DNA from: Gammaproteobacteria bacterium
GTDB taxonomy: Bacteria; Pseudomonadota; Gammaproteobacteria; Arenicellales; CAJQKF01
Direction of reading: 5' to 3'
NCBI GenBank assembly: GCA_030429665.1
Contig: JAUIEZ010000041.1
Location: 1-35,296 of the forward strand
DNA length: 35,296 nt
The position numbers and the translations under genes are program-made. The notes under the pieces are model-generated. The model was not told the DNA's origin. It searched no databases and saw nothing but the letters and a program-made list of their open reading frames with translations. This document shows, piece after piece, positions 1 through 7,425 of this stretch (positions are counted from its first letter, which is position 1; every line of letters starts with the position of its first letter).

Positions 1-423
1 GTCGGCGCCGACTTCGACCGGGTGAAGCACCTCGGGCGAGAAAACCCGGTGGGCGTGGAAGGCCGCCTGCGCCAGCGAGCCGTAGACCGGACTCGCCGGT
101 GGCTCCGGGCGCGAGCCGATCAGCCAACCGATCAACACGCCGGCCGTCACCAGCAGCAGCGATGCCACGAGGCGCGGGACCAGGTTCGGGTATCGACGCG
201 GGCCGAGGTTGCGCAGTCGTTCGGGGACGGGTTCGCTCAACACGTCGAGGTTGAATCCGGCCAGCAGTGTGTTGACGCGACGATACGCCTCGACGCGGCC
301 GGCAAGCGCCTCGTCGTGCTCGAGTCGCTCGCTGATCTCGAGGTAGCGTGATTCCGGCAGTTCGCCGTCGACGAAGCGCTGAATCTCCTCGTCGCGGATC
401 GGGAGTCGTTCGTCGCCGTTCAT
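1..423 (-). CDS. Anti-sigma factor, single-pass membrane protein (3' end outside window)
   Basis: The frame is open to the window edge, so only the N-terminal 141 residues are seen. It begins with a soluble region carrying the DEEIQRFVDGEL-type start common in COG5662-like transmembrane anti-sigma factors (about residues 10-60). One hydrophobic helix follows at about residues 88-106 (LVASLLLVTAGVLIGWLIG), and then the start of a periplasmic domain. Its ATG overlaps the stop of the sigma-factor gene (ATGA, 420-423), implying translational coupling and a cognate pair. The role is to hold the sigma factor at the inner membrane until a periplasmic or membrane signal arrives. The visible part has no HxxxCxxC zinc motif, so sensing by zinc-thiol chemistry is unlikely. 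The family call rests on context plus the N-terminal motif. Confidence 0.75.
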   Translation of the reverse strand, partial: MNGDERLPIRDEEIQRFVDGELPESRYLEISERLEHDEALAGRVEAYRRVNTLLAGFNLDVLSEPVPERLRNLGPRRYPNLVPRLVASLLLVTAGVLIGWLIGSRPEPPASPVYGSLAQAAFHAHRVFSPEVLHPVEVGAD

Positions 424-941
424 TTCACACGTCGAATGTCGGCCCGCCCGCCGTCGGACAGCAGGGCGGCCAGTTGTTTGCGGGCGCGATGCAGCCGCGA
501 CATGAGCGTACCCGTGCTGATGCCGGCAATCCGCGCCGCGTCCTTGTAGCTGTACTGCTCGAGACCGACCAGCAGCAGCGCCTCGCGGTGTTCGTGGCTG
601 AGACGGGCCAGCGCGGCGCCCAGGTCGCGCACGGCCAGGGTTTGCGGCCAGGCGGGCGGAGAGGAGCCGCCGGCGGCCTGGTCGGGATCGGCAACGGTAT
701 TCGCGGGGGTTCGGCTGGCCGCCTTCAACGAATTGACATGCAGGTTGTGCATGATGGTCATAAGCCAGGCGCGCAGGTTGGTGCCGACCTGGAAATAGGC
801 CAGGCGGCTCAATGCGCGTTCCAGGCAGCTTTGCACCAGGTCGTCGGCGTCTTCCGCGTTCAGGCACAACGACCGAGCGTAGCGTCTCAGCCGCGGAATC
901 TCCTGCAGGATCTGCTTTCTCGTCTTGTTGGCGGTGTTCAT
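420..941 (-). CDS. ECF-type RNA polymerase sigma factor
   Basis: This 173-residue sigma-70 family protein has only regions 2 and 4, the group IV (ECF) layout. Region 2 spans about residues 10-75 (RRYARSLCLNAEDADDLVQ, then LRAWLMTIMHN). Region 4 spans about 110-160, with the helix-turn-helix YKDAARIAGISTGTLMSRLHRAR. I chose the ATG at 941 over an upstream TTG at 956. The gene is followed, with a 4-bp overlap, by a membrane anti-sigma factor and is divergent from a cytochrome c' gene. A candidate promoter of its own type lies about 50 bp upstream of the start, suggesting autoregulation. The inducing signal is not visible. Confidence 0.92.
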   Translation of the reverse strand: MNTANKTRKQILQEIPRLRRYARSLCLNAEDADDLVQSCLERALSRLAYFQVGTNLRAWLMTIMHNLHVNSLKAASRTPANTVADPDQAAGGSSPPAWPQTLAVRDLGAALARLSHEHREALLLVGLEQYSYKDAARIAGISTGTLMSRLHRARKQLAALLSDGGRADIRRVK

Positions 942-986
942 CGGTGCGGCGGGCAATGTTGGCTCGAAAGTATCCGCCCCACTGTC

Positions 987-1014
987 GTTAACAGCAACCG
1001 CCCGAAAAAATTCC
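987..1014 (-). promoter_or_regulatory. Candidate ECF promoter of the sigma/anti-sigma operon
   Basis: On the minus strand a -35-like GGAATTT (1014-1008) is followed after 15 bases by GTTAAC (992-987). This resembles the sigma-E-type layout GGAACTT-N15-GTCTAA. It would start transcription near 980, about 40 bases before the sigma ATG. The same pattern occurs on the other strand in front of the cytochrome c' gene. Confidence 0.5.
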
Positions 1015-1075
1015 CGATCCCCGTCGATTCGATCGGGTTGGCGACGGTCGAAGGTTAAGATTTGGTAAGTCCGAT

Positions 1076-1103
1076 GGAATTTTCACGCCGCGCGACTGTT
1101 TAA
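1076..1103 (+). promoter_or_regulatory. Candidate ECF promoter of the cytochrome c' gene
   Basis: GGAATTT (1076-1082), 15 bases, then GTTTAA (1098-1103). The -35 and spacing equal those of the divergent candidate at 987-1014. Transcription would start near 1110 and give a leader of about 45 bases to the ATG at 1156. It suggests that the adjacent ECF sigma factor controls the cytochrome. Confidence 0.5.
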
Positions 1104-1155
1104 TCGGCAAGGCAGGACGAGTTTTCGACAATCAATCAACACGGGCGAGGTAACG

Positions 1156-1602
1156 ATGAAGAAGACATTGCTTGGATCGACGATCGTGCTCGCGGCAGCC
1201 TTGAGCTTGCCGCTGGCCTCCTTGAATGCCGCCGAACCGGAGGACTTGATCAAGTATCGCAAGAACGTGATGAAATCGATCGGCGGACACACGGGCGCAC
1301 TGTTTGCCATCGCGGGCGCCAAGGCGGGCGACCCGTCGCACATGGGTGCGCACGCCGATGCGTTGGCCAGTTCCGCCATGATCGTGAAGGACATCTTCCC
1401 GCCCGAGTCTGCGGACGGCGATACCCGTGCGAAGGCGGAGATCTGGTCGGACGCGGAGGGATTCGCCGCCGCCGTGACCGAGCTCGAGGAGGCCGCCCAG
1501 GGTGTCAAGGATGCCTTCGACAACAACGGCGACATGGGTGCGGCACTAAAAGCGCTCGGCGGTTCCTGCAAGGGTTGCCACGACGACTATCGAAGCGACT
1601 AA
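1156..1602 (+). CDS. Cytochrome c' (periplasmic class II c-type cytochrome)
   Basis: The 148-residue protein has a Sec signal peptide of about 25 residues (cleavage near LNA-AE). It ends in a single C-terminal haem motif CKGCH (C138, C141, H142), the position typical of the four-helix-bundle cytochrome c' family. Helices are implied by the alternating alanine-rich segments (TGALFAIAGAKAG, AAAVTELEEAAQGVKDAF). Family members bind haem in the periplasm and often take part in nitric oxide binding or stress protection; the exact role here is not shown. A GAGG ribosome-binding site lies just upstream of the ATG. It is divergent from the ECF sigma gene and has an ECF-like promoter. Confidence 0.9.
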   Translation: MKKTLLGSTIVLAAALSLPLASLNAAEPEDLIKYRKNVMKSIGGHTGALFAIAGAKAGDPSHMGAHADALASSAMIVKDIFPPESADGDTRAKAEIWSDAEGFAAAVTELEEAAQGVKDAFDNNGDMGAALKALGGSCKGCHDDYRSD

Positions 1603-1627
1603 TCTCGCGGCGGCAAGAATCAGCGGA

Positions 1628-1649
1628 CGCCCGGCCGTCGTGCCGGGCG
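1628..1649. terminator. Hairpin between convergent genes, probable terminator
   Basis: Arms CGCCCGGC (1628-1635) and GCCGGGCG (1642-1649) pair perfectly across a 6-base loop. The hairpin sits 25 bases after the cytochrome c' stop and before the stop of the opposite-strand gene. There is no long T run (ATCGATTT follows), so termination efficiency is uncertain. Confidence 0.5.
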
Positions 1650-1721
1650 CATCGATTTCAAGGGAAGGCAACCCGTTGTCGGCCGTTTCGGCGCACGCCC
1701 GCGGGTGACCCGGGCCATGCG

Positions 1722-2438
1722 TTACTTCTGGACCAGTATCTCCTCGAGCGCAAGCCCGGTCAGCCCGTGGATCGTGCGCCACAGGTACCAGAAAATCCCT
1801 ATCATCATGATCATCGACGGGATCGCGATCATCGGATAGCTGACCAGGGTGAGGCGGCCCAGTTCTTCGTTGAATGCCGCGCTGCCGGCTTCCGAGGTCA
1901 CGATCCACTTGGCCAGGATATAGTTCATCACCGCCGAGAATACGAACGTGCCCGCCAGCAGGAAGTTGGCGTTCATGAGCCGTACTTCGAATCGCGCCAC
2001 GTTGTTCCCCTCGACGAGCTGCTCGTGGATTCGCTCGGTGTTGAGTATGGCCGGGTTGTAGAGCAGGGTGCGCACCAGCGGAAACCGGGTGTACGTCGAA
2101 CCCAGCACCACCAGCGCGATGATTCCCGGAATGGCGGCTTCCTTGACGGCGAGCCACTGGGGATCGATCTTCATTAGCCCGATGCCGCCGGTCAGCAGAA
2201 CGCTGACCAGTCCGAGGATGGCGATGAAGTTGTACTTGCGGTAGCGGATTAGTTCGAACAGTCCCCAGGAAATGGGGAAGGCCAGCGCTACCAGCAGTGC
2301 GCCCGCCGCGCCCAACCAGTCCTCGCCGCTGAACTTCATCAGCACGACCGATGGCGCGACGATGCTGACCAGCAGGTCGACCAGCGGCCGTGGCTTGTGC
2401 GTGGGAGCCTGGTCGGTTTTGGATGCGTTGGTATTCAT
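1722..2438 (-). CDS. VC0807-like / septation protein A-like polytopic membrane protein
   Basis: The 238-residue protein has about six hydrophobic helices after a short polar N terminus. It shows the pattern VDLLVSIVAPSVVLMKF...GLFELIRYRKYNFIAILGLVSVLLTGG seen in VC0807-family and intracellular-septation-A-like proteins. The molecular function of that family is unknown. The ATG at 2438 was chosen because the frame upstream of it reads as non-hydrophobic, arginine-rich shadow sequence overlapping the neighbouring gene. It lies downstream of, and on the same strand as, the frameshifted permease-like gene, with a 92-base gap. The family assignment is from recall of the pattern, not a search. Confidence 0.7.
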   Translation of the reverse strand: MNTNASKTDQAPTHKPRPLVDLLVSIVAPSVVLMKFSGEDWLGAAGALLVALAFPISWGLFELIRYRKYNFIAILGLVSVLLTGGIGLMKIDPQWLAVKEAAIPGIIALVVLGSTYTRFPLVRTLLYNPAILNTERIHEQLVEGNNVARFEVRLMNANFLLAGTFVFSAVMNYILAKWIVTSEAGSAAFNEELGRLTLVSYPMIAIPSMIMMIGIFWYLWRTIHGLTGLALEEILVQK

Positions 2439-2530
2439 GAATACAAGGAAATTGCGTCGTTCGGCGCCGCTCGCGACGCGCCATGATGATATGCGGTCAA
2501 TCTCCCGGCAGGCAACCGTCGATGGAAAAC

Positions 2531-3864
2531 CTAGCCGCCGGCCGGGGCTATCACCAGGAACGCGACGCAGGTCGCGGCCACCATCAACAAGCCGTAGAGC
2601 AGGTTGCCGCGAGTGATCGACCAGGTGCTGATGCCGAAGCGACCCTGCATGGTCAGGTTGGTCCCGGAGAACGGGCTCAACGTGCAGCCAATGGCCCATC
2701 CGGTGACGAACACCAGGGCCAGCAGGTTGGGATCCGGGTCGATGGGCGCCAGCAGCGGGGCGAGAAGGATACGCAGACGATGGGATGAATGCCCGCGATG
2801 CCCAGCGCCACGATGCCGGCCAGCGTCATCGAGGCGGCACCGGCGTCGAGCGTATCGAATGGCGTCCAGTTGCCGAAGGTCGCGAACAGACCCGTCAACC
2901 CGGCCGCCAGCACGCCGGCGGAGAGAAACAACAGCAGTTCGCCGGACATGTCCGGCAGCGTGTACTGGACGTGGTCGCGCAGACGACGGTTGCCGGCGCG
3001 CCAGCCGCGACGCCGCCACAGCGTGACCGCGACCAGCGCGGGTGCGGAGACCGAAATCAGCGTCAGTATCGACAGCTCCGGGTAGACGCGATGCAACAGC
3101 AGTACGCATACCGCCAGTACCGCGGGCATCCACAGGCTTTCCAGGTGGATGGGGAATCCCTTGAACGCGTCCACCTTTGCCGGCTCGGCGCGCGAGAGCA
3201 TGACGTAAGTCAGTACCAGGCCGACCAGTGACAGCGGTATACCCGCCAGCGCCAGCACCTCGAGCCGCGCGCCGGGTGCCAGGGCCAGCGCGAGCCCCAT
3301 GCCGGCGATGAAGGGAGAATACATGACCGACAGGCAGAAACCGCGGCTGATCATGAGCGCGTGCAGACGCTCGAAAGGCGCCTGCGCGGCCAGTCGGTCG
3401 GCCACGATCACCACGGCGGTGATGTTGATGGTGGCGCCGAACACGTGCAGCCCGAACAGCGTGCGGGCGAAGGCGGCGCGGCCCACGGGAATGCGTTCGC
3501 CTTCCACGATGGGACGATTGACCAGCTTGAGGAAACTCACTGCCGCCAGCATGGCGAGTATGACCTGGTTCTGGCCGAGCGCCTGCTCGAGGGAGAAGAC
3601 CGCGCCGCGGGACATTCCCCACAGGCCGAAGAACGTGCCCAGTGCCAGAATGGCGATCACCTGTACGCGCTGCACATGGGGTACGCGCGGCCACAGCAGC
3701 AGGGCGGCTCCCCAGGCCGCGGCTCCCGACAGCCATACCGCGACGTCGCCCGCGGGCCGGCGAAGCACCGCCAGCACCAGCATGGCCAGCAGCAGCCAGC
3801 CGGCAATGCCGGTGGGTAGTCGTCGCGCCGGGGCAACGACGTTGTCGACCTGTTCGAGAGCCAT
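2531..3864 (-). pseudogene. Polytopic membrane protein gene interrupted by a frameshift
   Basis: Residues from the ATG at 3864 read as a continuous hydrophobic transporter-like protein as far as GIAGIHPIV at about 2785. There the frame turns into a Cys/Trp/Arg-rich tail ending at 2677. The expected C-terminal part (RILLAPLLAPIDPDPNLLALVF..., then GCTLSPFSGTNLTMQGRFG and a last helix) continues in another frame to the stop at 2531. The break lies near 2775-2785 and is repaired by adding one base or removing two; the joined protein would have about 444 residues and 10-11 membrane helices. The SPFSGTNLT motif near the C terminus suggests an ion-transporter-like permease, but I do not recognise the family. 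It could be a true pseudogene or a sequencing or assembly error. Confidence 0.72.
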
Positions 3865-4057
3865 GGTCCTTGTTTGCCGATGTCGGGCGGGCTGCGCGAG
3901 GGGACGGATGCAAGCGGGCCGGGCGCGCCGGATATACGATTGCGGTACCGTAACGTCGTTGGCGTACCGCATGATTTAGTTTTTATTTTCGCCAAAAACG
4001 GGTCGACGCGAAAGGGCGCGCGTGAATCGACAGGTTGCCGTGTCCGGGAGAGCAGTC

Positions 4058-4996
4058 ATGAAGTGCGTTACCGAACCCCACGCCGGCATCACCCGGCGCG
4101 GCCTCATGCGACTCGCCGGCAGCGCCATGCTCGCCGGCGTGGCGCCGCGATCCTGGGCGCGGGCGCCGGCGCTCCTGCAGCGAACCGTCCCGTCGAGCGG
4201 CGAATCCATTCCATCGCTCGGCATGGGCACGTGGATTACCTTCAACGTCGGCAACAGCATGCCGCTGCGCCTGCAACGGCTCGACGTGATGCGCGCGTTC
4301 CTCGAACTCGGCGGCGGCATGATCGACTCCTCGCCCATGTACGGCTCGGCGCAAGACGTCATCGGATTTTGCCTCGGTCGTCTCGAGGCGCCCTCGGCCA
4401 TGCTCTCGGCCACCAAGGTGTGGACGCGCGGGCGCGATGACGGCATCGCGCAAATGGAGCGCTCGATGCGCCGGTGGGGCGTCGATACCATCGATGTCAT
4501 GCAGGTGCACAACCTGGTCGACTGGCGAACGCATCTCGACACCCTGGCCGACTGGAAGGCGGCCGGGCGCATACGTTATGTCGGCATCACCACGTCGCAC
4601 GGCATGCGCCATGACGCCTTCGAGGACATCATGCGATCACGCCACCTCGACTTCGTACAGTTCACGTACAACGTGTTAGATCGCCGGGCCGAGGCGCGCC
4701 TGCTGCCGCTGGCGGCCGACCGCGGCATTGGCGTGATCGTCAACCGGCCGTTCCAGGGCGGTCGACTGTTCGACAAGCTGGCACATCGGCCGCTGCCGGA
4801 TTTCGCCGGCGAGATCGACTGCGAAACGTGGGCGGCCTTCTTCCTGAAATTCGTCATCTCGCATCCCGCGGTGACCTGCGCCATTCCCGCTACCTCGCGG
4901 GTCGACCACATGGGCGAGAACATGCGGGCAGGCGTTGGCCGTCAACCCGACGCGCCGCTGCGCCGGCGCATGGTGGACTACGTCTCGACGCTTTAG
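4058..4996 (+). CDS. Tat-exported aldo/keto reductase
   Basis: The 312-residue protein has an N-terminal twin-arginine signal (TRRGLMRLAGSAML, arginines 13-14; cleavage probably near residue 34-36). The aldo/keto reductase barrel follows. The catalytic tetrad can be read as D90, Y95 (DSSPMYGSA), K120 (SATKVW) and H151 (MQVHN). The ATG at 4058 has a GGGAG ribosome-binding site 7 bases upstream; a GTG at 4022 is a longer alternative. Most family members are cytosolic NAD(P)H enzymes, so export is unusual, although Tat-carried members are known in proteobacteria. Substrate unknown. A membrane-protein gene starts 45 bases downstream on the same strand and may be co-transcribed. Confidence 0.88.
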   Translation: MKCVTEPHAGITRRGLMRLAGSAMLAGVAPRSWARAPALLQRTVPSSGESIPSLGMGTWITFNVGNSMPLRLQRLDVMRAFLELGGGMIDSSPMYGSAQDVIGFCLGRLEAPSAMLSATKVWTRGRDDGIAQMERSMRRWGVDTIDVMQVHNLVDWRTHLDTLADWKAAGRIRYVGITTSHGMRHDAFEDIMRSRHLDFVQFTYNVLDRRAEARLLPLAADRGIGVIVNRPFQGGRLFDKLAHRPLPDFAGEIDCETWAAFFLKFVISHPAVTCAIPATSRVDHMGENMRAGVGRQPDAPLRRRMVDYVSTL

Positions 4997-5041
4997 CCGG
5001 GACCGCTCCGCGACGATGCCTTCTCCCGTCCAGGTGCGCCC

Positions 5042-5728
5042 ATGAGTGCGTGGCTCGATCTTCTGGCCGACCCGGAACGCCTGCTCATGTTCACGGCGGA
5101 GGTTTATCGCGCCGTGCTGGCGGGTTACAACCGGGCGGCATTCGTGGTGGTTGCCGTCGCCGCGCTGTCGGGCGTCGCGTTATCGATCGCGCTGCTGCGT
5201 GGATGTCGGGTGCCGGCCGCGGTCGTCTACGTCGTCCTGGCCGCGCTCTGGTTCTGGCTGGGCGGCGTGTTCCACGCCGTCCATTTCGCTCAGGTCAACC
5301 TCGCCGCGCCCTGGCAGGCGGTGGGCGCGCTGGCGCAAGGCGTGCTGCTGTCGTGGTTCGCGTTCACCCGGGGTCGAAGGGCGAAAATCGGCGGAACGGT
5401 ATGCGCGACGGGCGGCCTGGCCTGGCTGGTCGCGGCCCTTCTCTTCGGCCCCGCGATGGCGCTGGCCGGGACGCCGTGGGATGCCGTGGGCTATTTCGGC
5501 ACCGCGCCGCATACCCTCGGATTCGCTACCGGCGCGGTGTTGATCCTGACGCAGCGCGCGCCGTGGTGGCACGCATTGCCGGCGGGCGTGCTCGGGATCG
5601 TCGATGCGGGGACGGCGGCGATGCTGGGCGAACGCGCCATCGCCGTCGCGTGGTTGTTGCTGGCGCTTACACTGGCGTCGGTGCCGTGGTGCCGGCGCCG
5701 GAGATCGCGGCTGCCGACCGCGTCGTGA
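5042..5728 (+). CDS. DUF6064-like membrane protein
   Basis: The 228-residue protein has about six predicted membrane helices and a basic C terminus (CRRRRSRLPTAS). The pattern YNRAAF near residue 29, then LWFWLGGVFHAVHFAQVNLAAPW around 68-90, then GTPWDAVGYFGTAPHTLGFATGAVL, matches what I recall of the DUF6064 family. That family has unknown function. It follows the aldo/keto reductase on the same strand with a short gap and ends 26 bases from the convergent secreted-protein gene. Confidence 0.7.
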   Translation: MSAWLDLLADPERLLMFTAEVYRAVLAGYNRAAFVVVAVAALSGVALSIALLRGCRVPAAVVYVVLAALWFWLGGVFHAVHFAQVNLAAPWQAVGALAQGVLLSWFAFTRGRRAKIGGTVCATGGLAWLVAALLFGPAMALAGTPWDAVGYFGTAPHTLGFATGAVLILTQRAPWWHALPAGVLGIVDAGTAAMLGERAIAVAWLLLALTLASVPWCRRRRSRLPTAS

Positions 5729-5754
5729 ACCGCCGCGAACGGGTATGGGCGAAT

Positions 5755-6144
5755 CTATTCCCGGTCGAGGTTGATGCGTACCCCGCGCACGGCATTGTCC
5801 CGCAGTCGCAGTTCGAATGACCGGATGTCGCCGCGCGCCTTGACCAGTACGTCCTCGCCGTCGTCCACTTCCACGTGGAACGCCTCTCGCGGTAGCTGGT
5901 CGTGAAAGGCATTGGCGATTACGCGGGCAACGTGGTTTTCCGAGTAACCGTCTTCGATATCGGTGGTGACGGTGCGGGTGTCGTAGCCGCCGACCAGTAC
6001 ATCGAACACGATCGCGCCGTCGGAGTTGGCGCCTTCGCTCACCTCGATGCGCCACTTGTTGGACGATCCGAGGGCGTGAATCCCGCTGGACAGCGCGACG
6101 GTCAGCACGAAGGCGATGACGCGCGGCGTGGAAAGGTGAGTCAT
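5755..6144 (-). CDS. Small secreted protein of unknown function
   Basis: The 129-residue protein has an N-terminal hydrophobic signal (VIAFVLTVALSSGIHA) followed by a polar, acidic domain (WRIEVSEGANSDGAIVFDVL...). No cysteine pairs or known catalytic motif are seen. I do not recognise the family. The mature part looks like a compact alpha/beta domain with repeated charged strands (FHVEVDDGEDVLVKARGD). The ATG at 6144 is the only start that keeps the signal peptide. It is convergent with the DUF6064-like gene. Confidence 0.6.
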   Translation of the reverse strand: MTHLSTPRVIAFVLTVALSSGIHALGSSNKWRIEVSEGANSDGAIVFDVLVGGYDTRTVTTDIEDGYSENHVARVIANAFHDQLPREAFHVEVDDGEDVLVKARGDIRSFELRLRDNAVRGVRINLDRE

Positions 6145-6261
6145 GACGTTCGATTCGCGTTGGGCGTGCGAACGATTATATCAACTCGTCCAACGCCGAC
6201 GGGGAGAGTCGGGAACAGCCGGTTTTTACCGTCCGGGCGTTTACGGGCAAGCCCGGATCGC

Positions 6262-7323
6262 TCAACGCCTCTCGGCCGCTTCCTCCTCCACCAGGATGTC
6301 GGCCAGGCGTACGCGGATCGAGTCGAATTGCTTCACGTTCTGCAGCAGCAGGGCGACCAGTTCGGGATCGAAGTGCCCGCCGGCCTGGCCGCGAATGTAG
6401 CGCGTCGCCTCGTCCATACTCCAGGCCTTCTTGTAGGGCAGGTCGGTGGTCAACGCGTCGAGCACGTCCGCCAGTCCGACGATGCGTCCCTCCAGTGGAA
6501 TGTCGCGGCCCGCCAGGCCCGCCGGGTAGCCGGTGCCGTCCCATTTTTCGTGGTGGGAAAGAATGATGCGCCGGGTCATGGACAGCAGCGGGGACTCGCC
6601 CGGGTCACCAAGTATGCTGGCGCCCTCGGCGCAATGCTGTTTGACCAGCTCCCATTCTTCGGCGTCGAGCTTGCCGGGCTTTTGCAGGATCGCGTCCGGT
6701 ACGCTGACCTTGCCGATGTCGTGCAGCATGGACGCCAGGCCGATGGTGCGAACGTAGGACTCGGGCATGCCCAGCAATCGCGCCAGCAGAGAAGAGTAGG
6801 CGTTGATTCGCTGCACGTGGCGTCCGTACTCGTCATCCTTGTGCGCCGAGCAGCGCAGCAGCGTTTCCACCAGCACGGTGTCGAAGCCGCGCAGTCTCTC
6901 GTCGAGCTCGGCGATGCGCGATTCGAGCGATCGTCGCGACCGTCGCTGCAGCAGGTTGCGCTCGACGCGCGCCTCGATCCGCGCGATGGGGGCGTCGGCG
7001 GAGACGAAGTCGACATGATCGGGCGGAAAGTCGTCGTAGACGAGTGTCGTGTCGGCCGATTCGAGAATGACGAAGTCCGGCAGTCGCGCGGCGCAGTCGC
7101 AGGCAAGCCGGTAGAACTCGGGAAGCGCCATGTCGACGCGGCCGGCCACCGGCATGACCAGGTCGGTCGGCGGAGATTCCGACAGGTGCGCCAGCGCCTG
7201 TCGCCCGTCATCGGCCGTCGCCAGGGTGTAGCGCTCACCCAGCGAACCGACCAGCCTATCCGCGAAGGCGGGCTCGGCGCCCACCAGCAATATCTCTTCC
7301 TTCCCCGAGTACACCAGGCTCAC
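6262..7323 (-). CDS. HD-GYP phosphodiesterase with degenerate receiver domain
   Basis: The 353-residue protein has an N-terminal receiver-like domain (about 8-125), a short charged linker helix and a C-terminal HD-GYP domain (about 150-340). HD-GYP metal and signature residues are present: H201-D202 with K205 (LHDIGK), H230, H257-H258, D262-GTGYP and D286. Cyclic-di-GMP hydrolysis is therefore plausible. The receiver part lacks the usual acidic pair (VGAEP instead of VDDEP) and the phospho-acceptor strand (DLVMPVAG), so it is probably not phosphorylated. The start is GTG at 7323; an ATG a few bases upstream is in a closed frame. It stands alone between the small secreted protein and the hut locus. 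Confidence 0.88.
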   Translation of the reverse strand: MSLVYSGKEEILLVGAEPAFADRLVGSLGERYTLATADDGRQALAHLSESPPTDLVMPVAGRVDMALPEFYRLACDCAARLPDFVILESADTTLVYDDFPPDHVDFVSADAPIARIEARVERNLLQRRSRRSLESRIAELDERLRGFDTVLVETLLRCSAHKDDEYGRHVQRINAYSSLLARLLGMPESYVRTIGLASMLHDIGKVSVPDAILQKPGKLDAEEWELVKQHCAEGASILGDPGESPLLSMTRRIILSHHEKWDGTGYPAGLAGRDIPLEGRIVGLADVLDALTTDLPYKKAWSMDEATRYIRGQAGGHFDPELVALLLQNVKQFDSIRVRLADILVEEEAAERR

Positions 7324-7425
7324 CCCATCGTCAATCCGGTTCCGGGGGCCGCTTTACTCGTTATCCGGCCCCTCGTCGCGTCAAGGATTGTTATCGGCGG
7401 CGCCGCCGGACTCTTGAGCGGATTT

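Noticed and set aside
6232..6257. TCCGGGC/GCCCGGA dyad after the HD-GYP gene
   Set aside because: 12-base loop and no T run on the minus strand; too weak to call a terminator.
7395..7408. CGGCGGCGCCGCCG palindrome after hutH, possible terminator
   Set aside because: No loop-forming spacer and no T run on the hutH strand; such GC-only palindromes are common in this composition.
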